DNA of 64,000 nucleotides from Bradyrhizobium oligotrophicum S58 (GCF_000344805.1 NC_020453.1:7039001-7103000); one strand, 5' to 3'; numbered from the stretch's first letter, positions 43,973-53,231 are shown. A program made the numbers and translations. Notes: generated by a model not told the origin, from the sequence alone.

Positions 43973-44803
43973 TCAACGCGCGAGCCAGTCGGACACCAGC
44001 TTCTGGGCGTCGGCGCGGGCATCGGGATCGGAGCCGACATGGCCGCGCTCGGGCGCTGCCGCATCGGCGCCAGCCACCTGATGCAGCGGAAGATCGATCC
44101 GATCGAAATCATGATAGGCGCCGGGATAGACGACGATGCGCGTCAGCGCGCTGCGGCCGCGCGCGCCGTCGATCATCTGCCGGCACGCTGGCGGCGAATA
44201 GACATCATCCAGACCGCCGATCAGGACCAGGGTGGGAACGCGTGCGCTCCAGCCGAGGCCGGACGAGGCGCGGCAATCCGGATAGAAAGCCACGGCAGAG
44301 CGGAAGTCGGGCAAGACATGCTCGGGCAATTGCGGACGAACGGCCCAGAGTAGCGCGCTCGCACCGCTCGCCCACCCCATCAGGCTGACGCGGTCGGGCA
44401 TCGCCCAGGATTGCTGGGTCAGCCATTTCTGGGCGGCGACGATGTCGGCGACGCGCTCGCGCCGGCCGCTGATGCGACGCTCCTTCACGCGGCATTGCGG
44501 GCCGAGCCCGCGCGAGCCGTAGCTGTCCGGCAACAGCACGGCCTTGCCGTCCTTGACCAACTCCTGGGCCCAGTCGCGATAGCGCGGCAAGACCGGCTCG
44601 GAGCGGCCGGCAAGGCCGCCGCAGCCATGCAGCCCGATCACGGTCGGAAACGGTCCCGCGCCGCCGGGCCGATAGAGCTGCGCGTGCAGCACGTAGCCGC
44701 CCGAGGGGATCTCGATTGCAACAGGCGTCGGTAACGGCTCCGCGGCGGCCATGGGCGTGGCCGCGCAGAGCAAGGCGACGAAAACGGTGATGAGGGAGCG
44801 CAT
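43973..44803 (-). CDS. Dienelactone hydrolase-like secreted protein, altered nucleophile elbow
   Basis: A 276-aa exported protein (signal peptide, cleavage about residue 21 at 'AAA') with the dienelactone hydrolase fold: 'VIGLHGCGGL' (oxyanion region, about 56-65), 'DSYGSRGLG', Asp in 'LIGGLDDVYSP' and His in 'YPGAYHDFD'. The nucleophile elbow, usually GxCxG or GxSxG, reads 'GWASGAS' with Ala145 where Ser/Cys is expected. Either the protein is catalytically inactive, or Ser146 has taken over. Convergent with xseA, 7 bp apart. Confidence 0.8.
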   Translation of the reverse strand: MRSLITVFVALLCAATPMAAAEPLPTPVAIEIPSGGYVLHAQLYRPGGAGPFPTVIGLHGCGGLAGRSEPVLPRYRDWAQELVKDGKAVLLPDSYGSRGLGPQCRVKERRISGRRERVADIVAAQKWLTQQSWAMPDRVSLMGWASGASALLWAVRPQLPEHVLPDFRSAVAFYPDCRASSGLGWSARVPTLVLIGGLDDVYSPPACRQMIDGARGRSALTRIVVYPGAYHDFDRIDLPLHQVAGADAAAPERGHVGSDPDARADAQKLVSDWLAR

Positions 44804-45057
44804 CAAGCCAGCCGGGCGGAACGAGCGGCGGACGTCTCGCGTCCCCACGCCAACTTTCGCACACCCTCCGGCAACCACGTTAGCGAATGTTGGCATCAAA
44901 ATCCGCTGCATTGGGCGTAGCTAGCACGGACTTTCCGGCCGCCGCATCACAAATCGGTGGGTTTGCGGCAGGGACAGGCCCCCCTATCTATGCTACGAAA
45001 CCACCAGAATTGGCGTGTCGTGCGCTGTGCGGCGCGCGGGGATTGGAGATCGCGGAC

Positions 45058-45285
45058 GTGCTCAACAAGTTTGCTCCCTCGGGCCAGGGCGAAGCACAGG
45101 TGCAGTATCTGGATGGCGACTTCCGCGTGATTTCACCTGGAAGCTATGTGCGTTGCGCCGTGACCGACGCGCGGATACCGCTCGACGAGCTGAAATATTG
45201 GAGCGTCGATCTGCAGGAAGCCTATGCGCTGCCGACCGCCGTGCTGCAGCGGCATTATCCCGGCGCGTTGAAGGCGAGCGGCTAG
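45058..45285 (+). CDS. DUF2093 domain protein
   Basis: A 75-aa protein with the whole of the DUF2093 domain ('LNKFAPSGQGEAQVQYLDGD', 'SYVRCAVTDARIPLDEL'). GTG 45058 is chosen since it is preceded by a TTGGAGA ribosome site and starts exactly at the conserved domain; longer upstream frames are unconserved. Function unknown. Its stop overlaps the 3' end of lpxK by 4 bp tail to tail. Confidence 0.82.
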   Translation: MLNKFAPSGQGEAQVQYLDGDFRVISPGSYVRCAVTDARIPLDELKYWSVDLQEAYALPTAVLQRHYPGALKASG

Positions 45286-46289
45286 CGCTTCCGCGCGGCA
45301 GACAGCCGTTGCGCGACGAAGCCGCGGAAGGCCGGGGGATCGCTGAATTGCAGCGTCACCGGAAATGCTGATACCCCAAGGTCGGACCGGCTAGGCTTGC
45401 TGCCGCTGAGACGCGCGAGATCCTTCTCGGTCGTGACCACGGTCAAACCTTGGCGCCTCGCCTGCTGGGTCAGGGAGGCGATTTCATCCGGCGAAAACGG
45501 ATGATGATCGGGAAATGCCCGCTCGACCTTGATCTCGAGCCCGCTGGCGCGAAGCGTCCTGAAGAATCGCCCGGGATCGCCGATCCCGGCAAAGGCGAGG
45601 ATCGGCCGCGCTGCAAGCGCCGCGACGACCTGCGCATCCGGCTGCAGCCGGGCCCTGAATACCGGCTTTCCCAACGCCGCCACGCGGGCTGCGACAGCCT
45701 CGCCTGCATCGCCGCTGCCGACCATGACCAATGCGTCGGTGCGGTCCAGCTGCGGCGACAGCGGCGCGCGTAAGGGGCCGGCTGGAAACACCCGGGCATT
45801 GCCGAGCCCGCGCGCGCCGTCGATCACGATCAGCGCGAGATCCTTGGCGATCGACGGATTCTGAAAGCCGTCATCCATCACGATCACGCTGGCGCCCTGC
45901 GCCTTGGCCAGCCCGATACCTTCGGCCCGCGCGCGCGACACCACCACGGGCACACGGGCGGCCATCATCAGCGGCTCGTCGCCGACATCGGCGGCCTCGT
46001 GAGTTGCGGGATCGACCAGCACCGGCCCACGCAGCCGGCCGCCATAGCCACGGCTCAGCACGACCGGCCGCTCACCGAATTCGCGCAGCAGGCCGCAGAG
46101 GGCCAACACGGTCGGCGTCTTGCCGGCGCCGCCGACATGGAAATTGCCGACGCAGATCACCGGCAGGCCGGCGTCGATCCCTGCCTGTTGCATGCGGCGC
46201 GCCGCGACGGCGCCGTACAGCTTCGAGAGCGGAGACAACAGACGCGATTGCCAGGAGGGTGGCCGATGCCAGAAGGCCGGCTCACGCAT
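45282..46289 (-). CDS. lpxK: Tetraacyldisaccharide 4'-kinase LpxK
   Basis: Inner-membrane-associated P-loop kinase of lipid A synthesis (335 aa), phosphorylating the 4' position of the tetraacyl disaccharide. Seen: 'VGNFHVGGAGKTPTV' (Walker A, about residues 47-61), 'LSRGYGG', 'DVGDEPLMMA' and 'DDGFQN'. Overlaps the waaA stop by 8 bp. In Bradyrhizobium the lipid A backbone carries diaminosugars, so the actual acceptor is a 2,3-diamino variant; this comes from knowledge of the genus. Confidence 0.96.
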   Translation of the reverse strand: MREPAFWHRPPSWQSRLLSPLSKLYGAVAARRMQQAGIDAGLPVICVGNFHVGGAGKTPTVLALCGLLREFGERPVVLSRGYGGRLRGPVLVDPATHEAADVGDEPLMMAARVPVVVSRARAEGIGLAKAQGASVIVMDDGFQNPSIAKDLALIVIDGARGLGNARVFPAGPLRAPLSPQLDRTDALVMVGSGDAGEAVAARVAALGKPVFRARLQPDAQVVAALAARPILAFAGIGDPGRFFRTLRASGLEIKVERAFPDHHPFSPDEIASLTQQARRQGLTVVTTEKDLARLSGSKPSRSDLGVSAFPVTLQFSDPPAFRGFVAQRLSAARKR

Positions 46290-47589
46290 CTCTGGCAGCC
46301 CCCATCTCCAGCCTGACCTGCAGCAGATACGGCTCGAGCGCCGACAGCGTCCGCTCCAGCGCGCCGCCGAGCTGATCGACGACGCGCGAGCTCGCGGCGA
46401 CCAGGCTGTTGCAGGCGTCGGGATCGGCGAGCAGCTGCCTGAGCTGGCGGATCAGCGCCTCCTGGTCGTGGGCGAGCCGCGCGCCGGCGGCCTTGTCGAG
46501 CGCCTCGTACACCTCGGCAAAATTGAAGACGTGCGGGCCATGCACGATGGCCGCGCCGAGCTTGACAGCTTCGATCGGGTTCTGGCCGCCGTGCTCGACC
46601 AGCGAGCCGCCCATGAACACGATCGGCGCCAGCCGATAGAACAACCCGAGCTCGCCCATTGTATCCGCGACGTAGACGTCGGTGGTCGCCAGCGGCTGAT
46701 CCTCGCGCGAGCGCAAGCCGGCCTGCAATCCTGCACCGGCGACGAGCTCAGCGACCGCAGGACCGCGATGCGGATGTCGCGGCACGATCACGGTGAGCAG
46801 CGACGGGAAGGAGCCGGCCAGGGCCTTGTGGGCCGCAATCAGGATCTCGTCCTCGCCCGGATGCGTCGACGCCGCGACGATCACCGGACGCCCCCGCGTC
46901 ATCGCGATCAGCCGATCGAGCTTGGTCGGATCGGCCGGCGGCGCCGGAACGTCGAGCTTGAGATTGCCGGTGGTCATCACGTTGCGGGCACCGAGCGCGG
47001 AAAACCGGTCGGCATCGGCCTGCGACTGCGCGAGGCAGATGTCGAAACGGCCGAGCAGCGCGGAGATCGTGCCCGCCATCCGGCGCCAGCGCGGGAACGA
47101 GCGCGGCGACATGCGGCCATTGATGACCACCATCGGCACCCGCCGCGAGGCCCCGGCCAGGATCAAATTGGGCCAGAGGTCGGATTCGATGAACAGTCCG
47201 AGCGAGGGGCGCCAGTGATCGAGAAAGCGCTCCACGAAGCGCGGCGTGTCATAGGGCACGTATTGGTGGATCACGTCGGGCGGGAAGCGTTTCGCCACGA
47301 TCGCAGCCGACGTCACGGTGCCCGAGGTGATCAGGATGCGGATGTTCAGCGCACGCAGCCGCTCGATCAGCGCGGCGGCGGCCAGCACCTCGCCGACGCT
47401 GGCCCCATGGATCCACACCAGCGGCCCCAGCGGACGCGTGTCGTGGCTCAGGCCACGCCGCTCGTCGGTCCGCTCCGGATCCTCCTTGCCGTGCTTGAGG
47501 CGCTGCCTGATCAGGGCCGGCGCAAGCGGCGATGCCGCCGAGGACAACCCGCGGTAGACACGCAGGGCCATCGGCAGCGGGCTAGCCAC
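46282..47589 (-). CDS. waaA: 3-deoxy-D-manno-octulosonic acid transferase
   Basis: Kdo transferase (435 aa) that adds Kdo to lipid IVA. Motifs: 'VWIHGASVGEVLAA' (about residues 58-71), 'FIESDLWPN', 'NGRMSPRS', and the C-terminal GT-B 'FMGGSLVEHGGQNPIEAV'. GTG 47589 is preferred: GGGAG lies 6 nt upstream and it overlaps the preceding acyltransferase gene by 8 bp; ATG 47571 is an alternative. Member of the minus-strand lipid A operon. Confidence 0.96.
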   Translation of the reverse strand: MASPLPMALRVYRGLSSAASPLAPALIRQRLKHGKEDPERTDERRGLSHDTRPLGPLVWIHGASVGEVLAAAALIERLRALNIRILITSGTVTSAAIVAKRFPPDVIHQYVPYDTPRFVERFLDHWRPSLGLFIESDLWPNLILAGASRRVPMVVINGRMSPRSFPRWRRMAGTISALLGRFDICLAQSQADADRFSALGARNVMTTGNLKLDVPAPPADPTKLDRLIAMTRGRPVIVAASTHPGEDEILIAAHKALAGSFPSLLTVIVPRHPHRGPAVAELVAGAGLQAGLRSREDQPLATTDVYVADTMGELGLFYRLAPIVFMGGSLVEHGGQNPIEAVKLGAAIVHGPHVFNFAEVYEALDKAAGARLAHDQEALIRQLRQLLADPDACNSLVAASSRVVDQLGGALERTLSALEPYLLQVRLEMGAARDA

Positions 47590-48322
47590 TGGAGGCTCCC
47601 GATGTCACCGGCGGGGGACAGGCATCGGGCCGGCCGACGATCTCGTAGGCCCGGCGCATGCATTCGTTCAGCGTGGCCTCGAGGTCGAGGCGCGCCTGCT
47701 CCATCATCGCGGCGTCGGCATCACGCGGCACGTTGATTTCCTTGATTCCCACCAAAGCGCCGCGGCCGAATGGCAAATTGATGGTGGTGCTGTCCCAGTT
47801 CTTCAGACGGACGAAGCGGCTCGTGACCATTGCGAAGGGCATGATCGGGCGTCCTGACTCACGCGCGAGCATGATGATGCCGAGACCCGCAATCCGCGCG
47901 CGCTTCGGCACATCGGCGGTCGATGCAACATTATAGTTGTCTTCCAGCGCCCGCACCATCTCCTTGAACGCCCCCACCCCGCCTTTCCGGTGGAAGGAGG
48001 AGCCATGATCGCCCGAACCGCGGATGGTTCCGATGCCGAGCCGCTCGGCTGCGATCGCGTTGAACTCACCGTCGCGATGCCGCGAGATCAGCACCTTGGC
48101 GCGGTAGCTCGGCTTGTTCTTGATGAAGGGTGTCAGCAGATGCTGGCCGTGCCAGAACGCGAAGATCGCCGGCATCTGCGGCTCGACGATGTCGTAGACC
48201 TCGGGCGGCTCGTAGGTGAAGCGGTTGGTCAACCACACCAGACGCAGGTACTCGGCTGCGAGGAACCCGACGGCGCGCTGGAACCAGCCGCTGCGCAGCG
48301 TATTGCGGATCAGATGTTTCAA
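47582..48322 (-). CDS. Lysophospholipid acyltransferase family protein (DUF374)
   Basis: A 246-aa DUF374 member. 'FWHGQHLLTPF' (about residues 56-66), 'LISRHRDGEFNAIAAERLGIGTIRGSG' region and 'KRARIAGLGIIMLARESGRPIMPFA' identify the family, which belongs to the LpxL/acyltransferase-related fold. Context (waaA, lpxK downstream, same strand, overlapping) suggests acylation of lipid A, but DUF374 biochemistry is not settled. A short hydrophobic N-terminus could serve as membrane anchor. Confidence 0.88.
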   Translation of the reverse strand: MKHLIRNTLRSGWFQRAVGFLAAEYLRLVWLTNRFTYEPPEVYDIVEPQMPAIFAFWHGQHLLTPFIKNKPSYRAKVLISRHRDGEFNAIAAERLGIGTIRGSGDHGSSFHRKGGVGAFKEMVRALEDNYNVASTADVPKRARIAGLGIIMLARESGRPIMPFAMVTSRFVRLKNWDSTTINLPFGRGALVGIKEINVPRDADAAMMEQARLDLEATLNECMRRAYEIVGRPDACPPPVTSGASSG

Positions 48323-48339
48323 GTGACGGGCTTTGCGTC

Positions 48340-48579
48340 TTACTTCGGGTCCTGACCGGGATCGAGCAGCCGGTGCAGGTGAACGATGAAATAGCGCATG
48401 TGGGCGTTGTCGACCGTCATCTGCGCCTTGGCTCGCCAGGCAGCGTGGGCCGCCGCATAGTTCGGATACACGCCCACGATGTCGACCTTGTCGAGATCCT
48501 TGAATTCGTTCTTTTCGAGGTTGATGAGCTCGCCGCCGATCACGAGGTGAAGGAGCTGCTGCGAGGCGCTATCTGTCAT
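48340..48579 (-). CDS. DUF4170 protein
   Basis: A 79-aa soluble protein with the DUF4170 pattern 'LHLVIGGEL', 'FKDLDKVDIVGVYPNYAAAHAAWRAKAQ' and 'VDNAHMRYFIVHLHRLLDP'. Function unknown. It sits consistently between the phosphatase and acyltransferase genes of the lipid A operon in this group (recalled), which makes a role linked to lipid A or the phosphatase plausible but unproved. Good ATG start. Confidence 0.85.
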   Translation of the reverse strand: MTDSASQQLLHLVIGGELINLEKNEFKDLDKVDIVGVYPNYAAAHAAWRAKAQMTVDNAHMRYFIVHLHRLLDPGQDPK

Positions 48580-48640
48580 CGGTATCGTTTCCTAATCAAC
48601 GCGCCTTGCGGGCGGCCTGGCGGCGCGGTCCGAGGGGCAA

Positions 48641-49450
48641 TCAGCTCTGCGGCAAACGGCGAAATTGGCTGACGATGTCAGCATGTCGGTCGCGTCCCGC
48701 TGCTACCAGCACCCCATGGGCCACGTCCGGACGATTATAGAGGATCGCCTCGCCCGACAATGCGCTCATTTTACCACCCGCTTCCTGCACGATCAAATGA
48801 GCCGCCGCAAGATCCCAATCGCGGCTTTGCCCGCCTGCAAAAGCGGCATCGAGTTCGCCATGCGCGACACGGCACAGGCGTAGCGCCAGCGATCCGATTC
48901 GCGGATGGAGCTCGATTCGCGTGGAATCCGGAGCCAGCCGCTCAACCAGCGGTTTTGGGCCGGCCACCCGCGAGAAGTCGAGCCCCGTCCCGGTCGCGGC
49001 GTGAACCAGCTCGCCGTTGAGCGTGGTGCCGCTTCCCTGCGCGGCGAAGAAGAACTCGTTGCTGACGGGGACATGGACCGCGGCAAGAATCGGCGCACCA
49101 TGCTCGACCAGCGCGACGCTCACGCACCAGTCGGTGCGACCACCGAGATAGGAACGGGTGCCGTCGATCGGATCGACGATCCAGACCCGCGACCGGTCCA
49201 GCCGCGCCGGATCATCGACGCTCTCTTCGGACAGCCAGCCATACGCGGGGGTCGCCGATCTCAGCCGGCGTTCGAGCAGCGCATTGACGGCCATGTCGGC
49301 TTCGGACACCGGGGACGACGCTCCCTTGGTCCATTTGCGCAGCTCGGTGCCGAACATCGCGTGCGCCAGCTCGCCGGCTTCGCGCACTGCCTCCTTCAGA
49401 AGCGCGGCATCTGCCGCCAGGCTCGTGTCGCCGATCTCACCGTCCGCCAA
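48641..49450 (-). CDS. Inositol monophosphatase-family phosphatase (CysQ-like)
   Basis: A 269-aa Mg-dependent phosphatase. Metal motif 'WIVDPIDGTRSYLGG' (about residues 89-103), 'EESVDDP' (upstream acidic residue) and the C-terminal 'SRDWDLAAAHLIVQEAGG' are all complete. The family hydrolyses 3'-phosphoadenosine-5'-phosphate (CysQ) or inositol phosphates (SuhB); the choice cannot be made securely. The start is a TTG at 49450, overlapping pmbA by 14 bp; no other good start was seen. Confidence 0.87.
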   Translation of the reverse strand: MADGEIGDTSLAADAALLKEAVREAGELAHAMFGTELRKWTKGASSPVSEADMAVNALLERRLRSATPAYGWLSEESVDDPARLDRSRVWIVDPIDGTRSYLGGRTDWCVSVALVEHGAPILAAVHVPVSNEFFFAAQGSGTTLNGELVHAATGTGLDFSRVAGPKPLVERLAPDSTRIELHPRIGSLALRLCRVAHGELDAAFAGGQSRDWDLAAAHLIVQEAGGKMSALSGEAILYNRPDVAHGVLVAAGRDRHADIVSQFRRLPQS

Positions 49451-50831
49451 GCGTCAATCCTTCGATGCGCACGGTGGGCGCATTGACCCCATAACGGAAT
49501 TCCAGATCGCTGGCCGGGGTCATCGACTTGAAGATCTCGAACAGGTGCCCGGCGATCGTCACTTCGCTCACCGCATAGCCGATCTCGCCATTCTCGATCC
49601 AGAAGCCGGAGGCGCCCCGGCTGTAGTCACCGGTGACGCCGTTGACGCCGGAGCCGATCAGGTCGGTGACGTAGAAGCCCTGCTTGATGTCCGAGATGAG
49701 CTCCTTGGCGGTGACCACGCCGGCTTCGAGATGGAGATTGAACGGGCCCGGCGACGGCGAGGACGACACGCCGCGATGGGCATGGCCTGTCGTCACCATG
49801 CCAAGCTCGCGGGCGGTGCCCGAATCCAAGAGCCACGTCGTCAGGACGCCATCGTCGACCAGCGCCGTCTTCTTGACCTTGACGCCTTCGGCGTCGAAGG
49901 GCTGCGAGCGCAGGCCGCGCAGGCGCAGCGGATCATCGATGATGCGGATGCCGTTGGCAAACAGCTGCGCGCCGAGCTTGTCCTTCAGGAAGCTGGTCTT
50001 GCGCGCGATCGAGGCACCGTTGATGGCGCCAACGAGATGGCCAACGAGCGAGCCGGACACACGGGGATCGAACACCACCGGCACCTGGCACGTGGCGACC
50101 TTGCGCGGATTGGCGCGTGCCACCGCCCGCTCGCCGGCGCTGCGCCCAACTGCGACCGGCGCCAGCAGATCGGCGCCATGAGGTGCTGCGGTGTAGTCGT
50201 AGTCGCGCTCCATGCCGGTGCCTTCACCGGAGATCGCCGTCGTCGAGATGCTCTGGCTCGAGCGTAGATACGCGCCGTGAAAGCCGCTGCTCGTCACCAG
50301 CACCATGCCGCCGATGCCGGCCGAGGCCGATGCGCCGCCGGACTTGGTAACGCCTTTCACGCCGAGCGCGGCAGCCTCCGCCTCCTGCGCACGGCGCTCC
50401 AACTCCGCGGTCGAAGGGATTTGAGGATCGAGCAGATCGAGCTCGGGAATGTCGCGCGCCAGCAGCTCGGGATCGGCGAGACCGACATATTTGTCGTCGG
50501 GCGCCACCCGCGCCATCGCCACCGCCCGCTCGGCCAGCCGTGCCACGCCGTCGCCACTGACGTCGTTGGTCGACACCACCGCCTGGCGCTTGCCCACGAG
50601 CACCCGCAGGCCGACATCGTCGCCCTCCGAACGTTCGGATTCTTCGACACGTCCGTCGCGTACCTCGACGCCTTGGGAGATGCCGCGCACCGCAACCGCA
50701 TCGGCGGCATCGGCGCCGGCCTTGCGCGCGGCCTCGACCAGGCGCTCGGCGAGCGTTCTGAGGGCGGACTGATCGAGCAGATCTGATTGCACGGATTTCG
50801 ACGATGCAGAGGCTGAAGGGGAAGAGGTCAC
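49437..50831 (-). CDS. pmbA: TldD/PmbA metalloprotease family protein PmbA
   Basis: A 464-aa TldD/PmbA family protein, the partner (TldE) of TldD in proteolysis of modified peptides and unfolded proteins. Motifs: 'GVEVRDGRVEESERSEGDDVGLRV' region (about 40-65), 'PVVFDPRVSGSLVGHLVGAINGASIAR', and the C-terminal 'GSGVNGVTGDYSRGASGFWIENGE'. This lacks the HxxxH of TldD, as is normal for PmbA. Start set at GTG 50831 ('VTSSPSASASSK'), just before the conserved domain. First gene of the lipid A operon strand. Confidence 0.92.
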   Translation of the reverse strand: MTSSPSASASSKSVQSDLLDQSALRTLAERLVEAARKAGADAADAVAVRGISQGVEVRDGRVEESERSEGDDVGLRVLVGKRQAVVSTNDVSGDGVARLAERAVAMARVAPDDKYVGLADPELLARDIPELDLLDPQIPSTAELERRAQEAEAAALGVKGVTKSGGASASAGIGGMVLVTSSGFHGAYLRSSQSISTTAISGEGTGMERDYDYTAAPHGADLLAPVAVGRSAGERAVARANPRKVATCQVPVVFDPRVSGSLVGHLVGAINGASIARKTSFLKDKLGAQLFANGIRIIDDPLRLRGLRSQPFDAEGVKVKKTALVDDGVLTTWLLDSGTARELGMVTTGHAHRGVSSSPSPGPFNLHLEAGVVTAKELISDIKQGFYVTDLIGSGVNGVTGDYSRGASGFWIENGEIGYAVSEVTIAGHLFEIFKSMTPASDLEFRYGVNAPTVRIEGLTLGGR

Positions 50832-51114
50832 GAACACGATCCGATCGATGTCAGGTGGCGGCGAAGACGGCTCAATCCAAACGAAATGTGGCCTGGACAC
50901 GCCGACTTCAAGCAGGACGGCAGATGGCACATCGGATTGTCGGCAAATCGGCAAGGTCTCGTCAATCATGCGGGGCAAGCGGTTGTCAATCATGACGGTA
51001 AGAGGATCATGCGTGACGTCTGATTAACCAGCCTTCTTAAGGCGATACGGGCGAGGCGCGTGGCAAGGTCTCACGCATCGACCGGGAAAATAATCCCGGC
51101 GGGGAGACCAGGCC

Positions 51115-51639
51115 GTGAGGCGTCAAACAGCAACAGGCGGAAGCAATTCCGCTGGGTCGGGCCGCGTCCTGCGGCTCGACCCTCTTTCCCTGCCCGTCTC
51201 GTACAGCGCGCACGACACCCGTGCCGATGGTGGGATCCGGCAGATCGAATTGCACCGGGAACGCGTGGTCCTGCGCCGTGCCGTCAGCGGCATGCGGATG
51301 GCCGTGAACGTCCGGGTCAGTGATTTCCTCGGCATCGCGCTCCGCGAAGTCGACGACACGCAGGTGATGCTGGTGCTCGTCCACCACGACCCGTCGCTCA
51401 CCATCCCGCTCTGCGTCAGCGACGACCAGGACGAGATCGTTGCGGCCTGGGCGATGTGGAGCGAGACCTTCGCGCTGCCCCAGCTGCAGGACACCAGGCG
51501 CGAGGCCACGCCACGCCGCCGCCGCCGCAATGCGATCCGTTCGCGCCGTCCGCGCTTCCTGATGCGACGCCGCGTCGGACATTTGCTCAATCCCGCTTCC
51601 GTCCATCATGGCGAGCGCGAGATCATCGCGCGCAACTGA
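51115..51639 (+). CDS. DUF6101 family protein
   Basis: A 174-aa protein resembling the DUF6101 family of Bradyrhizobiaceae: 'SYSAHDTRADGGIRQIELHRERVVLRRAVSGM' region and a basic tail of RRRR/RR clusters. GTG 51115 has a GGGGAG ribosome site 6-10 nt upstream, so it is the chosen start. The conserved region looks beta-rich. The basic C-terminus suggests nucleic-acid or membrane association; no function known. Convergent with ubiA with no gap. Confidence 0.78.
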   Translation: MRRQTATGGSNSAGSGRVLRLDPLSLPVSYSAHDTRADGGIRQIELHRERVVLRRAVSGMRMAVNVRVSDFLGIALREVDDTQVMLVLVHHDPSLTIPLCVSDDQDEIVAAWAMWSETFALPQLQDTRREATPRRRRRNAIRSRRPRFLMRRRVGHLLNPASVHHGEREIIARN

Positions 51640-52572
51640 TCAGCTCGCGCGCAGCGCTGCATCGGCCAGCAGGCCGGCAAACAACAGCAGCCCCGCGTCG
51701 CGGTTCGACTTGAACACCCGCAGGCACAGCGCCGGATCGGCGATGTCGAGCCGGCGGATCTGCCAGCCGAGATGCACGGCGAAACAGGCGAGCCCGAGCC
51801 AGGCCGCAACGTGCACATGAGCCGTGACGAACGCCCCTGCAATCAAGGCGACGGCAAGCGCATAGAAGATCACCAGCGCCAGATGCGTGCGGTCGGCGAA
51901 CAGCCGCGCCGTCGACTTGATGCCGATGAGCGCATCGTCTTCCGCGTCCTGATGCGCGTAGATCGTGTCATATCCGATCACCCAGCATATCGAGCCGGCG
52001 TAGAGCAGCAGAGCGGTGGCGTCGATGCGGCCGAACGCGACGGCTGATCCCATCAGCGCGCCCCAGGAGAAGGCGAGCCCAAGGACCGTCTGCGGCCACC
52101 AGGTGATTCGCTTCATGAACGGGTAGATCGCGACGATGAGCAGCGAGGCGATGCCGGTGGCAATCGCAAAGCGGTTGAACTGCAGCAGCACTGCGAGGCC
52201 GATCAGGGCCTGGGCCACCAGGAAGGCCAGCGCCTGCTTCACGCCCACCTGCCCGGCGGGAATCGGCCGGGAGCGCGTGCGCTCCACCTTGGCGTCGAGA
52301 TCGCGATCGGTGATGTCGTTCCAGGTGCAGCCGGCGCCACGCATCGCGAAGGCGCCGATGAAATAAAGCCCGATCCAGGCCGGCAACATCGCCAGGTTTC
52401 GCGACATCCCCGCCGCCAGCGCCGCCGACCACCAGCACGGCATCAGCAGCAGCCAGGATCCGATCGGACGATCATAGCGGGCGAGCCGCAGATACGGACG
52501 CGACCAGACCGGCGCCAGCGTGTCGACCCAATTGCCGGTCGCGTCAGCAACGCGGACGGCGCTGTCGCTCAT
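51640..52572 (-). CDS. ubiA: 4-hydroxybenzoate octaprenyltransferase UbiA
   Basis: Polytopic membrane prenyltransferase (310 aa) adding the polyprenyl tail to 4-hydroxybenzoate in ubiquinone synthesis. The two Asp-rich motifs are intact: 'NDITDRDLDAKVERT' (about residues 85-99) and 'GYDTIYAHQDAEDD' (about 202-215). Eight to nine hydrophobic helices. The start overlaps the stop of the secreted protein gene upstream (ATGA). Confidence 0.96.
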   Translation of the reverse strand: MSDSAVRVADATGNWVDTLAPVWSRPYLRLARYDRPIGSWLLLMPCWWSAALAAGMSRNLAMLPAWIGLYFIGAFAMRGAGCTWNDITDRDLDAKVERTRSRPIPAGQVGVKQALAFLVAQALIGLAVLLQFNRFAIATGIASLLIVAIYPFMKRITWWPQTVLGLAFSWGALMGSAVAFGRIDATALLLYAGSICWVIGYDTIYAHQDAEDDALIGIKSTARLFADRTHLALVIFYALAVALIAGAFVTAHVHVAAWLGLACFAVHLGWQIRRLDIADPALCLRVFKSNRDAGLLLFAGLLADAALRAS

Positions 52573-53231
52573 CGGGTGAGAACGTTGCCGGTCATCGTAT
52601 CGAACGCTGAGCCGCCCTTCTTGCCCGTATTGGTGGCTTCGGGCAGTGAGGCCGACGAGCCGAGGACGTCACTGAGGCTGGGCGCGGCCGGGTTGCCCCG
52701 CGCCTTCATCTGCTCAGCCGCCGTACAGACCTTCGTCTGGATGTTTTCGGTGCCCTTGTGGTTGGTCTTCAGCTGCTCGGCGATCTGGCCGGGAATGCCG
52801 CATCGCGCCGAGTTGGTCTCGACGTATTTGATCATCTTGATCTCGGCCTGGCTGAAGTTCCTGAACAGCTTGCAGGCCTCGTCCGGGGTGGCATGTTTCT
52901 GACTTGCCGCCTGGATCAATTTACCGCGACGCTCGGCTTCCTCGCGCAGCGGGGCGAAATCCTTCATGCAGCTGTCCGACGGGCCGGCCTGCTGCGGCGG
53001 TGCGAAGCCGCCTCCGCCGCCTCCGAAGGCCGCCGGACCGGCGCTGGGGAACGCATTCGCGGGCGCCGCCATCGGCGGCGGCGCGTTGCCGTTGATGGGC
53101 GGAAACGGCGACGCGCTGGTCTGGGTCTGGCCCGGCAGCGGCGCGGGAAACGAGCTTTGCGCCGATGCAGGCCCGGCTGAGAGCAGGACGGCAGCGACGA
53201 CGAACGGCAGGACGGGGTGGCGGATGATCAA
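52569..53231 (-). CDS. Secreted protein of unknown family (paralogue 1)
   Basis: A 220-aa exported protein: signal peptide ('FVVAAVLLSAGPASA'), a Pro/Gly-rich segment with 'GGGGGGFAPPQ', then a helical domain with 'CMKDFAPLREEAERRGKLI', 'TPDEACKLFRNFSQAEIKMIKY' and 'CGIPGQIAEQLKTNHKGTE', and three conserved cysteines. TTG 53231 is taken as start because GGAGAA lies 6 nt upstream; it directly precedes the signal peptide. Clearly homologous to the next gene upstream (53450-53950). The stop overlaps ubiA by 4 nt. Confidence 0.82.
   Translation of the reverse strand: MIIRHPVLPFVVAAVLLSAGPASAQSSFPAPLPGQTQTSASPFPPINGNAPPPMAAPANAFPSAGPAAFGGGGGGFAPPQQAGPSDSCMKDFAPLREEAERRGKLIQAASQKHATPDEACKLFRNFSQAEIKMIKYVETNSARCGIPGQIAEQLKTNHKGTENIQTKVCTAAEQMKARGNPAAPSLSDVLGSSASLPEATNTGKKGGSAFDTMTGNVLTR

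Noticed and set aside
46120..47736. Plus-strand open frame of about 540 codons opposite lpxK and waaA
   Set aside because: Antisense shadow of conserved lipid A genes.
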